From Bacteroidaceae bacterium (lineage in GTDB: Bacteria; Bacteroidota; Bacteroidia; Bacteroidales; Bacteroidaceae): a stretch of DNA of 64,000 nt. The stretch's first letter is position 1. Each line of letters starts with the position of its first letter. The notes below the pieces were generated by a model. That model was given only the letters and a program-made list of their open reading frames with translations. It did no database searches and was not told where the DNA came from. The stretch covers positions 57,125 through 121,124 of the forward strand of contig JAFYNL010000012.1 of the NCBI GenBank assembly GCA_017548075.1, given 5' to 3'. The position numbers were made by a program, and so were the translations under genes. This document shows, piece by piece, positions 36,401-45,335 of this stretch.

Positions 36401-37969
36401 ATCATCAGTTCGGTTAATGGCGACGGCACTCATGGCGGCATTGTCGGAGTTTCGAACAATGGTACAATTGTTCGTGATTGCCTTATTAGCGGGGATATGC
36501 AAGGCAGTCAGACAAATTGTTGTGGTGGCGTTTCGGGTTGGGCAAGTGGCTCTACCAACATCTCAAACTGTCTTATCACAAGCAACTTCTCTGTCGATAC
36601 CTACGGAAGCGACCTGCTGGCTCGCAACAGCAACAACGTCACATCGACGAACAACTACTTCCAAAGCGACTGGAACGCCTCGAATGGTTGTGGCGATGTT
36701 ACTTCTTTGACGGAGAATCAAGTATCGTATGGCGAAGCTTGTTTCCTGCTTGAAGGCAAACAACCAGGCAGTACTTCTTGGCGACAAACACTTGGAAGAG
36801 ATGTAACACCCGTTCCTGTGTCCGACTCTTCCCACAACATTGTTTATTGTTTCTCCCGCCTACATTGTGACGGAACGCCTTATTCGACTATTGACGGCTA
36901 TACCAACGACATCTCACTTAACGGGCAAGATGAACACAAATTCCTCGATGGAATCTGTCAGTTCTGCGGCTATGTCGACACAGAAAGCATTCCCAAGGAC
37001 GAGCGAGGCTACTATCTCATAGCTTCGCCAGGAATGCTTAATCAGTTCGCACAAATGGTGGAGGAAGGCAAGACGGACATTTGCGGAGTGCTGACCAACG
37101 ATATTGATTTCTCCGCTTACCCTTCCACGATGATTGGAAACAGTAAGACTTATAGCGGAACCTTCGACGGAGCTGGGCACACAATCACTATCGCAACAGT
37201 TCGAAATGCTGATTATGCCGGCCTTTTCGGGCATTTATCGGGAACAGTACAGGACCTTATAGTTCGCGGTTCGATTACTACAAACAGGAAGTTTGCCGGG
37301 CTTGTTGCCAATTTGAAGGGTGGAACTTTGCTCCGATGCCAGAGTTATATCGACATCTACGGCACTATTAATGGGGACGGAACTCATGGCGGATTGGCTG
37401 GTCTCTTTAGTGATGCAGGAAGTATCGGAATGCTGCAAGACTGCATCTTTGCTGGTTCCATAAACGGCGAGAACCTCAGTCATTGCGGAGGACTCGTTGG
37501 TTGGGCAACTGCAACAGGAATTATCTCGAATTGCTTGATGACAGGAAAGATGAATATCAGTTCCGAAGGAGGCGACATTATCTGTCGTAACAATGGAAGA
37601 GCCATACTCTTCGACACCTATTATTTCAGCGATTGGAATGCTGGTGTACCCGTCGATGCCATACAAACAGACAGTCAAAGTATGACTAGCGGCTTGCTTT
37701 GTCAGCAACTCAATGCAGGCAGAACTGACGACAGACAAGCCTGGTATCAGACTCTCGACGAGGACCTCTTCCCCATTCCAGACAAAAGACATTTGCCTGT
37801 TTGGTATTTCGACGGCTCCTACATCAACGAAAATCCGGATGTTGTCCGAAACATTCCTGCTCATAATCCACAGAACAAGATCGGTATCTACGACCTGAGT
37901 GGACGCCGACTCAATAGTGAACCAACTCGCGGAATATACATAAAGAATGGAAGGAAAATGCTGCGATAA
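33425..37969 (+). CDS. Voltage-gated-type K+ channel fused to a CotH/GLUG surface protein
   Basis: This continuous 1514-residue frame joins two normally separate proteins. Residues 1-250 are a six-segment potassium channel with an arginine-bearing S4 (VVRTFRLIRVFRVFK) and the selectivity filter TTVGYGD near 208. A cytoplasmic zinc ribbon follows (CAEC...CPFC, about 258-276). Then KNLKSVKEP and a hydrophobic stretch (LTLILILLLQSF) look like a former signal peptide, followed by a discoidin-like domain, a CotH domain (YRGNGS, KKPYRIKL, MGPVWDFDNAF) and two GLUG-type repeat blocks. The end is a sorting-like tail (GRRLNSEPTRGIYIKNGRK). Topology is consistent: the channel C-terminus is cytoplasmic and the seventh segment would export the rest. 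ATG 34256 could start a separate CotH protein. Confidence 0.8.
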   Translation: MNPIRRLWQKAMNNEALREKLRVIIFQSDTPLGKAFDVALLWCIVASILLVVIESMQALPPTAKQVFTILEYVFTFFFTLEYLCRLYCSDKPKDYALSFFGIIDLLSTLPLYIGWIFGPVRYLMVVRTFRLIRVFRVFKLFSFLQEGDLLMRSLIISAPKIGVFFLFMVIMVISMGTLMYMIEGDLPNTPFTDIPTSIYWAVVTMTTVGYGDIAPATFLGRVLSAIVMLMGYTIMAVPTGIVSAQMVHDHKTKRKEKFCAECGSPLPFDAHFCPFCGMKQDAIKNLKSVKEPLTLILILLLQSFTLSSVAKDQLLSGTVIGTTESVDYSTGQASTTVNTAANAFDGNLSTFFASYERSKTWVGLDLGEKHVITRVGWSPREGSVGPKRVILGLFEGANDPNFMDGVPLYIIDQEGTIGEMSYADVNVSRGFRYVRYIGPAEARCNIAEVAFYGHAGEGDDTHFYQLTNLPTLSFHTVDNVDPYDKVHELVSSITIIYDNETKIQEETGTTRYRGNGSLTNAKKPYRIKLDTQRRMFKNSDMRSPAKAKKWTLINNHDDKTLMRNLVAFEIARRMGFDYVPWSKPVDVIVNGEYKGCYQLSDQITVDRNRVDITEMQPTDIEGEEVTGGYLLELDGYASQEISWFTSAAGNPITIKSPDDNDITPEQAAYIRREFNLMEAKILASNFDDPDLGFRSKLDEKSLLQYFLTEELTGNPDAFWSCYLTKEREEDFFRMGPVWDFDNAFDNDYRNYPTNGLGDFISLARGGAGNSRALLKRMFSDQVLRDSMAVMWNTARAEKGINAESINAYIDSTAQELMQSQRLNFIRWPILDKLIQINHRAGGSYEVEVGWLKEYIEERIPWLDDAINPDSIVEEPELVEIASAADLANFASRVNSGKASLCAVLTADIDFSSYPDVMIGTNSYYKGEFDGAGHSIKLNQNRTDYYAGLFCNLSGYVHDLITKGTITTSNKYAGGIAGQTEEATIERCQSRVKIISSVNGDGTHGGIVGVSNNGTIVRDCLISGDMQGSQTNCCGGVSGWASGSTNISNCLITSNFSVDTYGSDLLARNSNNVTSTNNYFQSDWNASNGCGDVTSLTENQVSYGEACFLLEGKQPGSTSWRQTLGRDVTPVPVSDSSHNIVYCFSRLHCDGTPYSTIDGYTNDISLNGQDEHKFLDGICQFCGYVDTESIPKDERGYYLIASPGMLNQFAQMVEEGKTDICGVLTNDIDFSAYPSTMIGNSKTYSGTFDGAGHTITIATVRNADYAGLFGHLSGTVQDLIVRGSITTNRKFAGLVANLKGGTLLRCQSYIDIYGTINGDGTHGGLAGLFSDAGSIGMLQDCIFAGSINGENLSHCGGLVGWATATGIISNCLMTGKMNISSEGGDIICRNNGRAILFDTYYFSDWNAGVPVDAIQTDSQSMTSGLLCQQLNAGRTDDRQAWYQTLDEDLFPIPDKRHLPVWYFDGSYINENPDVVRNIPAHNPQNKIGIYDLSGRRLNSEPTRGIYIKNGRKMLR
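34256..37969 (+). other. CotH/GLUG part of the fusion with possible internal start
   Basis: ATG 34256 starts MKQDAIKNLKSVKEP, a basic n-region followed by a hydrophobic core and an SSVA cleavage-like site. Read alone it is an ordinary Bacteroidales secreted CotH protein of about 1237 residues. It lacks any promoter-like box, so if made separately it depends on internal initiation or on signal-peptidase cleavage of the fusion. Confidence 0.55.
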
Positions 37970-38072
37970 AAAACATAACAGGTTAAGTTGGCAAACATAA
38001 CACGTTAAAAAGGCAAACGTAACACGTTAACTTTGCCAACGTAACTGCAGTCGTTTTCAAACGTAACTAGAG
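37963..38072. repeat. 22-bp-unit intergenic array F (fills the whole gap)
   Basis: Five exact units at 37963-37984, 37985-38006, 38007-38028, 38029-38050 and 38051-38072. The first overlaps the last codons and stop of the channel-CotH gene, and the last ends 4 bp before the aminopeptidase ATG. The units mostly use TAACACGTT, the reversed core, then GTAACTGCAG and GTAACTAGAG. There is no room for an independent promoter outside the array. Confidence 0.9.
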
Positions 38073-38076
38073 TAAC

Positions 38077-39774
38077 ATGAATAACATCATCATAGAAAGA
38101 GTCGAAACGCTACGAAACTACTTGCGGAAGAACGGCTTGAGTGCCTTCATTTTCCCAAGCACAGACCCTCATCAGGGCGAGTATGTGCCAGAACATTGGA
38201 TGACTCGACAATGGATTTCGGGTTTCGACGGAAGTGCCGGAACTGCAGTCGTAACCCTCTCTGATGCAGCACTTTGGACGGACAGCCGTTATTTCATCGC
38301 GGCTTCAGAACAACTCGAGGGCACTCCTTTCCAGTTGATGAAGGATGGTTTGCCTGAAACGCCCTCCATTACTGAGTGGCTTTGCCATCAACTTTCTGAG
38401 GGTGAAGTGGTTGGCATAGACGGAGACGTCTTTACTACAACTGAGATTGAGGAGATTCGAGAAACTTTGAATCAAGCTGGAATCAGGCTTCGAACGGACC
38501 TCGATCCTGCAGAAACGCTTTGGACAGACCGCCCTCCCATCCCCAAGAACAAGGTTGAAATTCAGCCTTTGGAATTTTCCGGAGAGTCGGCTGAAAGCAA
38601 GATTGAACGGGTTCGACAGGCTCTTCGAGAGCAAAAGGCTGAGGGCATTCTCATTTCTCAGCTTGATGAAATTGCCTGGCTCCTTAATATGCGAGGCTCC
38701 GACGTTCATTGCAATCCCGTTTTCGTCAGTTATGTTTTGCTGACGCTCGATGAAGTAACACTCTTCATCGATAGCGAAAAACTCGATGAAACCGCGGAAA
38801 ATTACCTCAAAAACATTGGCGTGAAGGTTCGTCCATACAAGAAACCTGACTTCGAAAACAAGGTTCCCAATCCCATTCCGGCAATGAAATCGGTCAAGAA
38901 TTCTGCCGAAATCGAGGGTTTCAAAAGGGCAATGTTGCGAGATGGAATCGCTATGGTGAAGTTCTTGCGCTGGCTCGAAAGTGCCATCAACACAGGAAAA
39001 GAGACAGAAATAAGTATCGACCGAAAGCTCACGGCACTTCGAGCCGAACAACCTCTCTACCGAGGATTGTCGTTCGACACAATTGCGGCTTACGGTCCTC
39101 ATGGCGCTATCGTCCATTACGAAGCGACTCCAGAATCGGATGTCCTGCTCGAGCCGAAAGGTTTGCTGCTTCTCGATAGCGGCGCTCAATACCAAGACGG
39201 CACAACAGACATAACCAGAACGATTGCTCTGGGACCTTTGACTGATGAGGAACGCCAGGATTATACGCTCGTTCTCAAAGGACATATTCGTCTGGCACTG
39301 AGTCGTTTCCCCGATGGAATCAGCGGAACTCAGATAGATGCACTAGCTCGATATGCAATGTGGCAACGTGGCATCAACTACGGTCACGGCACAGGTCACG
39401 GAGTAGGCTCTTATCTTTGTGTCCACGAAGGACCTCATCAGATTCGACACACCTGGAAGCCTGCACCTTTGCATGCAGGAATGACGGTCACCAACGAACC
39501 TGGAATCTATCGAGCCGGCAAGCATGGAGTTCGAATTGAAAACACCATGATTATTGTCGAAGACGGCGAAACTGAGTTCGGAAACTTCCTTCGTCTTGAA
39601 CCGCTCACACTTTGCCCCATCGACCTCACTCCCGTCGTTTGGGAACTGATGACGCCAGAAGAGGTGACTTACCTCAATGCTTATCATCAGAAAGTATATG
39701 AAACGCTCTCTCCTCACCTTGATGAAGAGGACAAACAATGGTTGAAAAACAAAACAGAAAAATGGCAATCATAA
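38077..39774 (+). CDS. Xaa-Pro aminopeptidase (M24B)
   Basis: The 565-residue cytoplasmic metallopeptidase removes N-terminal residues before proline. It has two N-terminal creatinase-like domains (1-300) and the pita-bread catalytic domain with the five metal ligands in LLDSGAQYQDGTTDITRT (two Asp), GHGTGHGVG (His), TNEPGIY (Glu) and IENTMI (Glu). The length matches the long three-domain form (human XPNPEP1 type), not short E. coli PepP. The 3' end overlaps the next gene by 13 bp. Confidence 0.93.
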   Translation: MNNIIIERVETLRNYLRKNGLSAFIFPSTDPHQGEYVPEHWMTRQWISGFDGSAGTAVVTLSDAALWTDSRYFIAASEQLEGTPFQLMKDGLPETPSITEWLCHQLSEGEVVGIDGDVFTTTEIEEIRETLNQAGIRLRTDLDPAETLWTDRPPIPKNKVEIQPLEFSGESAESKIERVRQALREQKAEGILISQLDEIAWLLNMRGSDVHCNPVFVSYVLLTLDEVTLFIDSEKLDETAENYLKNIGVKVRPYKKPDFENKVPNPIPAMKSVKNSAEIEGFKRAMLRDGIAMVKFLRWLESAINTGKETEISIDRKLTALRAEQPLYRGLSFDTIAAYGPHGAIVHYEATPESDVLLEPKGLLLLDSGAQYQDGTTDITRTIALGPLTDEERQDYTLVLKGHIRLALSRFPDGISGTQIDALARYAMWQRGINYGHGTGHGVGSYLCVHEGPHQIRHTWKPAPLHAGMTVTNEPGIYRAGKHGVRIENTMIIVEDGETEFGNFLRLEPLTLCPIDLTPVVWELMTPEEVTYLNAYHQKVYETLSPHLDEEDKQWLKNKTEKWQS

Positions 39775-40337
39775 AGACACTCAAGGGAATGCCTGCTCCC
39801 AGATTTGGCAAACATTGCTACTTTAGCGAGGGTGCCGTAATAGTAGGCGACGTTGAAATGGGCGACGACTGTACCGTTTGGTTCAATGCAGTCGTGCGAG
39901 GCGACGTTCATTTCGTAAAGATAGGCAATCGCACAAACATTCAAGATAACTCTTGCATCCACACTCTCAACGGGAAAGCACCTTGCATCCTTGGTGACGA
40001 CGTTACTATCGGCCATTGCGTCACCCTGCATGGATGCGAAGTGAAGGATGGTGCATTGGTGGGAATGGGTGCAACTGTGCTCGATCACGCCGTAGTTGGC
40101 AAAGGTGCAATCGTGGCTGCTGGAGCTCTTGTCTTGAGTAATACGCAGATTGGCGACGGCGAACTTTGGGGCGGAGTGCCTGCTAAGTTCATCAAAAAGG
40201 TTGATCCAGAACAGGCTCAAAGCCTGAATAAGACTTATGCTCGACACTACATCGAGTACAGCGACTGGTTCCGCGAAGCCGATAGCAACCCGAAGAACAC
40301 GCAAATAGTAACAACCAGCGAAGACTACAAACACTAA
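39762..40337 (+). CDS. Gamma-carbonic-anhydrase-like hexapeptide-repeat protein
   Basis: The 191-residue protein is a left-handed beta-helix of the YrdA/PaaY/CaiE type: repeated hexapeptides (IVGDVEMGDDCTVW, VVRGDVHFVKIG) and histidines in NSCIHTLN, IGHCVTLHGC positioned as the trimer metal ligands. Such proteins bind zinc or iron; carbonic anhydrase activity is often not detectable. I chose ATG 39762 (MAIIKTLKGMPAPRFG); ATG 39738 would add eight residues. Confidence 0.88.
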   Translation: MAIIKTLKGMPAPRFGKHCYFSEGAVIVGDVEMGDDCTVWFNAVVRGDVHFVKIGNRTNIQDNSCIHTLNGKAPCILGDDVTIGHCVTLHGCEVKDGALVGMGATVLDHAVVGKGAIVAAGALVLSNTQIGDGELWGGVPAKFIKKVDPEQAQSLNKTYARHYIEYSDWFREADSNPKNTQIVTTSEDYKH

Positions 40338-40339
40338 AT

Positions 40340-41452
40340 ATGAAAGCAAAACACTTAGTGGCACTTCTGTGCCTTTGCTTCCTCGCTTGCAATCAGGGCA
40401 AGGAAGTTGAGACAAAGACAAGCACCGTTACGAACCCCATTCCCTTGAAGTTTGGCGACCCCTTCCTGCTTCATGCCAGCGACGGACGTTACTATATGTA
40501 TGGGACTTCGCTTGGCGACGGCTTCGAAGCCTTTGTGAGCGACGATCTCATTCAGTGGGATTCATGCGGCCAAGTGTATAAAGGAGGCGAAGAAAACCAG
40601 TGGAATCTCGATTGTTTCTGGGCTCCGGAGGTTTACGAACGCAATGGAAAGTACTATCTTTTCTTTAGTTCCAACTACAGAGAAAACCCCACGAACGAAG
40701 GCGAGAACTTCAAGATTGGCGTTGCCGTCAGCGATTCTCCTGCAGGACCATTCGTCGACCTCTTCGACAGACCTATTTTCAACCCCGAATATCCCATTAT
40801 TGATGCGAATGTTTACTTCGATGACGAGAGCGGGAAATGCTACCTCTACTTCAGTCGTTGCTGCTATAAACATGCCGTAGAAAGCGAGATTGCAGACAGT
40901 TTGCGCAAGGCTGGAAGCTTCCAAGAGATAGAGGAAAGTTGGGTTTATGGTGTTGAGTTGAAGCCCGACTTTAGTGGCGTTATCGGAGAACCTCAGTTGT
41001 TGCTCCAGCCACCTACTGCTCTTTCAGACAAGCAAAGTGAATGGGAGAGCCGAAGTACCACTCATGGAGAGGTGAATCGACGTTGGACAGAAGGCAGTTT
41101 CCTGTTCCGCGAAGGGAATACATATTATATAATGTATAGCGCGAACCATTATGGCGGACAATATTATGCAGTTGGTTATGCCACTTCCGACAATCCTCTG
41201 GGCCCCTTCACAAAGGCTGAGAACAATCCTGTCCTGCAGGAAAATGTGAGCAAAGGCGGCAAAGTGATGGGAACGGGCCACAATATGGTGCTCAAGATGC
41301 CTGATGGAAACCGCTATTGTGTCTATCATGGACGCATGACCAGCAATCCTGAAGAGCGAGTCGTACTGATGGATAAGCTCAATATCGACGAGAATGGAGT
41401 CCTCACAGTCGAAGGTCCTACGACAGAAGCGCAAGAGATTGTTTATCAATAG
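40340..41452 (+). CDS. GH43 family lipoprotein
   Basis: The 370-residue protein has a lipoprotein signal peptide with lipobox LACN (lipidated Cys17). The propeller enzyme sequence shows KFGDPFLLHASDGRYYMYGT (base Asp), FWAPEV, IIDANVYFDD (Asp) and WTEGSFLFR (acid Glu), the GH43 pattern. Likely substrates are arabinose- or xylose-containing glycans. It is probably anchored in the outer membrane and follows the hexapeptide gene by 2 bp. Confidence 0.9.
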   Translation: MKAKHLVALLCLCFLACNQGKEVETKTSTVTNPIPLKFGDPFLLHASDGRYYMYGTSLGDGFEAFVSDDLIQWDSCGQVYKGGEENQWNLDCFWAPEVYERNGKYYLFFSSNYRENPTNEGENFKIGVAVSDSPAGPFVDLFDRPIFNPEYPIIDANVYFDDESGKCYLYFSRCCYKHAVESEIADSLRKAGSFQEIEESWVYGVELKPDFSGVIGEPQLLLQPPTALSDKQSEWESRSTTHGEVNRRWTEGSFLFREGNTYYIMYSANHYGGQYYAVGYATSDNPLGPFTKAENNPVLQENVSKGGKVMGTGHNMVLKMPDGNRYCVYHGRMTSNPEERVVLMDKLNIDENGVLTVEGPTTEAQEIVYQ

Positions 41453-41460
41453 GATACGCT

Positions 41461-41592
41461 AAGCCTGCAAACTAGGCTAGGTACATCGGCAAACAACTGC
41501 AGTTAAGTTGGCAAAGTTAACGTGTTATGATTGCAAACGTAACAGGTTACGATTGCAATCATAACTGCAGTTGTTTTCAATAAGAGCGAGAG
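41461..41592. repeat. 22-bp-unit intergenic array G (six exact units)
   Basis: Units start at 41461, 41483, 41505, 41527, 41549 and 41571, each 22 bp. Ends carry AACAACTGCAGTTA and the mirror TAACTGCAGTTGTTTT. The first unit uses the alternative block CTAGGCTAGG. It fills nearly the whole convergent gap between the GH43 lipoprotein gene and ugd. Confidence 0.9.
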
Positions 41593-41598
41593 TCTTCT

Positions 41599-42942
41599 TC
41601 AATCGCAACCAAAAATGTCGCGAGTATAGACTTTGTCTTTCACATCATCAAGGCACTTTTCATAGCGATTTGCCACAATTGCCTGCGATTGTTTCTTGAA
41701 GGTTTCTAGGTCGTTCACCACTCGAGAGCCAAAGAAACTCTCGCCATCTTGAAGTGTAGGCTCGTAGACAATCACCTCAGCACCCTTGGCTTTGATGCGT
41801 TTCATGATGCCTTGAATGGCCGATTGACGAAAGTTGTCGCTTCCAGACTTCATGGTCAAACGATAAACGCCAATAATGCAATGTTGCTCGCTCTCACTAT
41901 TCCATTGTGCATTCTCGCTGTAATAGCCGGCCATTCGAAGAACCGCATCCGCAATATAATCCTTCCTGGTTCGATTGCTTTCCACAATTGCAGTCATCAT
42001 TTGTTGCGGAACATCCTGATAATTAGCGAGTAACTGCTTGGTATCTTTCGGCAGACAATAACCTCCGTAACCAAACGAAGGATTGTTGTAATGCGTCCCA
42101 ATTCGGGGATCAAGCCCGACTCCTCGAATGATTGCCTTCGGATTGAGACCTTTCACCTCAGCATAAGTGTCGAGTTCATTAAAGTAGCTCACTCGAAGAG
42201 CTAAGTATGTGTTAGCGAACAACTTAACTGCCTCAGCCTCCTTCATGCCCATAAAGAGAGTGTCGATATTCTCCTTCTCGGCTCCTTCTTGCAGGAGTTT
42301 GGCAAAAGTTTCCGCAAACTTCTTGGCTTCAGGATTGCCGATAGCCGTAATTGCGGCATTTTCCTCAGTAAAATTACTATCGCTAATCTCTATGATTTTA
42401 GGATAGCCGACAATAATGCGAGAAGGGTAAAGGTTGTCGTACAACGCTTTGCTCTCGCGCAAAAACTCAGGCGAGAAGAGCAAGTTGAACTTCTTCCCCT
42501 TCAACTCAGGCTTGTAGAGGAACTTCAAGGCATACTTCGCATAAAGACTTCTGCAATAGCCTACAGGAATCGTACTCTTGATAACCATTACGGCATCAGG
42601 ATTAACGCTAATTACAAGATTGATGACATCTTCGATATGATGTGTGTCGAAGAAGTTCTTGACGGGATCGTAATTGGTTGGAGCAGCTATGATTACGAAG
42701 TCCGCATCCTTGTAAGCCGAAGCCCCATCGAGTGTGGCAGTAAGTCGCAAAGGCTTTTCAGCCAAGTACTTTTCGATGTATTCGTCTTGAATAGGAGACT
42801 GCCTTCTGTTTATCTTCTCCACTTTATCTGGGACGACATCTACAGCCGTAACCTCATGATTCTGACTGAGCAAAGTCGCAATAGAAAGGCCAACATAACC
42901 CGTTCCTGCAACTGCGATTTTCAATTCACTGAAGTCTCTCAT
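41599..42942 (-). CDS. ugd: UDP-glucose 6-dehydrogenase
   Basis: The 447-residue enzyme oxidises UDP-glucose to UDP-glucuronate for capsule or surface polysaccharide. It has the N-terminal NAD-binding [15 protein letters not shown], the middle domain with LSPEFLRES and the catalytic cysteine region [15 protein letters not shown], and the C-terminal UDP-binding domain. A related nucleotide-sugar dehydrogenase cannot be excluded, but the Cys and Lys motifs fit Ugd. It is monocistronic and divergent from holB, and may feed the exopolysaccharide operon. Confidence 0.93.
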   Translation of the reverse strand: MRDFSELKIAVAGTGYVGLSIATLLSQNHEVTAVDVVPDKVEKINRRQSPIQDEYIEKYLAEKPLRLTATLDGASAYKDADFVIIAAPTNYDPVKNFFDTHHIEDVINLVISVNPDAVMVIKSTIPVGYCRSLYAKYALKFLYKPELKGKKFNLLFSPEFLRESKALYDNLYPSRIIVGYPKIIEISDSNFTEENAAITAIGNPEAKKFAETFAKLLQEGAEKENIDTLFMGMKEAEAVKLFANTYLALRVSYFNELDTYAEVKGLNPKAIIRGVGLDPRIGTHYNNPSFGYGGYCLPKDTKQLLANYQDVPQQMMTAIVESNRTRKDYIADAVLRMAGYYSENAQWNSESEQHCIIGVYRLTMKSGSDNFRQSAIQGIMKRIKAKGAEVIVYEPTLQDGESFFGSRVVNDLETFKKQSQAIVANRYEKCLDDVKDKVYTRDIFGCD

Positions 42943-42967
42943 ATCACTTCTTGTTTCCTTTTCTGTG

Positions 42968-42975
42968 CAAAGATA
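42968..42975 (-). promoter_or_regulatory. Promoter -7 element for ugd
   Basis: TATCTTTG on the minus strand, 26 bp upstream of the start codon. Confidence 0.65.
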
Positions 42976-43019
42976 CTAAAAAGTTCAGAGTTCATAGTGC
43001 TTAGTTCGCAATTATTTCG

Positions 43020-43027
43020 TACCTTTA
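43020..43027 (+). promoter_or_regulatory. Promoter -7 element for the holB operon
   Basis: TACCTTTA, one base off the consensus, giving a leader of about 63 nt. Confidence 0.45.
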
Positions 43028-43096
43028 CACCAAATTTGGTAAAATATACCTAACAGCATAGCGAGAAACGACAAAAAGAGCACAACACAAAGATAG

Positions 43097-44224
43097 ATGA
43101 CATTTCGTGACATCATAGGACAGGAAGAAGTAAAAGAGCATCTGGCAAAGCTTCTGCGAGAGAAGAAACTGCCGCATGCAATTATGTTCTGCGGACCTAA
43201 AGGTAGCGGCAAACTGCCGTTGGCTTTGGCCTTCGCACAAATGCTTCTTTGCCAAAATCCTAGCGACGAAGGTGCTTGCGGCACTTGCTCCGACTGCCAA
43301 ATGTCTTCTCTTTGGACACATCCGGACTTGCATTTCTCCTTCCCTATTTATAAAGGAAAGAGTAGCGACAAGCCCGTCTCGGACGACTTCCTGCAGGAAT
43401 GGCGCGAACAAATCAGCCGAAGTCCGTACTTCGACACAGAGGATTGGCTCGAAGACATTGGTGCCGAGAACCAACAAATCGTCATTTATGTACAGGAAAG
43501 CGACAATCTGCAAAGGAAGTTGGCACTCAAATCGAGTCAAGGAGGCCGCAAAGTCGTCATCATTTGGCTGCCTGAACGCATGAACGAACAAACGGGAAAC
43601 AAGCTCCTCAAACTCATCGAGGAACCTCCTGTAGGCACTCATTTCCTGTTGGTCAGCCAAGAGCCAGACCTCGTTCTGGGCACGATACAAAGCCGCGTTC
43701 AACGCATCAATGTCCCCGCTCTAACGGAAGACGTAATCAGCAAGGCTTTGCAAGAGCGTCACTCAATGCCAGAAGAAGATGCTAACCTGCTGGCTCACAT
43801 TGCCCAAGGCAGTTATACAGAAGCCCTGAAACGAATGGAGCGCGACTCGGAACAGCAGTTGTTCTTCGACCTCTTCATACAGTTAATGCGTCACAGCTAT
43901 GCTCGTCGCATCAAAGAAATGCATCAATGGTCGCTCTCTGTTGCAGAGCTTGGACGCGAACGTCAAAAGCGAATGTTGGAATACTTCCAGCAACAGTTGC
44001 GCGAGAACTACATTTATAATTTCCACAAACCACAGATAAACTTCCTCGGACGCGAGGAGGAGAACTTCAGCACTCGTTTTGCTCCGTTCATCAACGAACG
44101 GAATGTTGTCGGCATCATGACGGAATTAAGTGATGCTCAACGAGATATATCACAAAACGTAAGTGCAAAAATGGTATTCTTCGACCTCGCTCTGAAAATG
44201 ATAGTACTACTCAAGAATGGATAA
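43097..44224 (+). CDS. holB: DNA polymerase III subunit delta prime
   Basis: The 375-residue clamp-loader AAA+ subunit has MTFRDIIGQEEVKEHL at the N-terminus, a P-loop-like GPKGSGKL, the zinc-binding cysteines in CGTCSDCQ and sensor-region SRVQR near 200. In this group the ATPase is degenerate and the subunit acts as a stator. Length is normal. It overlaps the next gene by 8 bp; holB, the PSP1-domain gene and gldH form a conserved Bacteroidetes cluster. Confidence 0.93.
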   Translation: MTFRDIIGQEEVKEHLAKLLREKKLPHAIMFCGPKGSGKLPLALAFAQMLLCQNPSDEGACGTCSDCQMSSLWTHPDLHFSFPIYKGKSSDKPVSDDFLQEWREQISRSPYFDTEDWLEDIGAENQQIVIYVQESDNLQRKLALKSSQGGRKVVIIWLPERMNEQTGNKLLKLIEEPPVGTHFLLVSQEPDLVLGTIQSRVQRINVPALTEDVISKALQERHSMPEEDANLLAHIAQGSYTEALKRMERDSEQQLFFDLFIQLMRHSYARRIKEMHQWSLSVAELGRERQKRMLEYFQQQLRENYIYNFHKPQINFLGREEENFSTRFAPFINERNVVGIMTELSDAQRDISQNVSAKMVFFDLALKMIVLLKNG

Positions 44225-45335
44225 AGAATACATCAGCGGCGAACAAGGACATGGGTTCTCCGCCAATAGTGCCAATACAGGGCATTACGCCCAACTCAAT
44301 ACATATGACTATTTGGCTGACATTCCAGGCAATAGCGATGTAACAGATCTGGTCGAAGTGCAGTTCAAGAATACGCGCAAAGCCTATTTCCACAACTGCG
44401 AAGGCTTGTCTCTAAAGAAAGGAGACATAGTGGCTGTGGAATCTAATCCTGGTCATGACATCGGAGTCGTCTCGCTTACAGGCAAGCTCGTTCCGTTACA
44501 AATGAAGCATGCAAACCTGAAGCCAACCGAAGAGATACGCAAGATCTATCGCTTAGCTCGACCTAATGATATGGAACGCTATGCGGAAGCAAAGGCTCGA
44601 GAACATGATACAATGATCAAAAGCCGACAGATTGCGAAGGATCTTGGCCTTGAGATGAAGATTGGAGACGTAGAGTATCAAGGCGATGGAAACAAGGCTA
44701 TCTTCTATTATATTGCAGATGGACGAGTGGATTTCCGTCAACTTATCAAGGTTTTAGCTGACGAGTTTCATGTTCGCATCGAGATGAAACAGATTGGAGC
44801 CCGTCAGGAAGCAGGTCGTATAGGTGGGTTCGGTCCTTGTGGACGCGAGTTGTGTTGTGCAGGATGGCTCAAGAACTTCCAAAGCGTCGGCACAAGTGCG
44901 GCTCGCTTTCAAGACCTGAGTCTCAATCCGCAAAAACTTGCAGGACAATGTGCGAAGTTGAAATGTTGCATGAACTACGAGGTTGACCAATATGTCGAAG
45001 CATTCCATAAGTTACCTCCTCGCGACACAATGCTCTACACGCAAGATGCCGACTACTACTTCTTCAAAGCAGACATCTTAGCACGACTCGTTACATACTC
45101 AACCGACAAGCGTACTCCTTCCAATCTCGTCACTATAAGTGCGGAACGAGCAAACGCTATTATAGAGATGAATCAACGAGGCGAGAAACCTGTTTCGCTT
45201 GAGGAAGGTGGACGAAAAGAGCCGGAACGTCCCGTTGACCTCGCTACTCAAGAAGACCTCAACCGCTTCGACAAGAAGAAACACAAGAAGAGACATAAGA
45301 ACAGGTCGCATCGTAACGACAACCATCAAGAATGA
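44217..45335 (+). CDS. ricT: PSP1-domain protein, RicT/YaaT homologue
   Basis: The 372-residue cytoplasmic protein has the PSP1 C-terminal domain (RIEMKQIGARQEAGRIGGFGPCGRELCC, here read as segments KQIGARQEAG and GGFGPCGREL) with a cysteine-rich AGQCAKLKCCMNYE block that may bind Fe-S clusters, as shown for Bacillus Ric proteins. The C-terminus is a basic tail rich in Lys and His. In Bacteroidetes it always travels with holB and gldH as far as I know. The exact job here is unknown; RNA processing is the best guess from RicT. Confidence 0.88.
   Translation: MDKEYISGEQGHGFSANSANTGHYAQLNTYDYLADIPGNSDVTDLVEVQFKNTRKAYFHNCEGLSLKKGDIVAVESNPGHDIGVVSLTGKLVPLQMKHANLKPTEEIRKIYRLARPNDMERYAEAKAREHDTMIKSRQIAKDLGLEMKIGDVEYQGDGNKAIFYYIADGRVDFRQLIKVLADEFHVRIEMKQIGARQEAGRIGGFGPCGRELCCAGWLKNFQSVGTSAARFQDLSLNPQKLAGQCAKLKCCMNYEVDQYVEAFHKLPPRDTMLYTQDADYYFFKADILARLVTYSTDKRTPSNLVTISAERANAIIEMNQRGEKPVSLEEGGRKEPERPVDLATQEDLNRFDKKKHKKRHKNRSHRNDNHQE

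Noticed and set aside
1-37969. Stop-codon reassignment as a cause of the two fusions
   Set aside because: TAA, TAG and TGA all end other genes in the window in the normal way, and the fusion junctions contain no stop triplet in frame at all.
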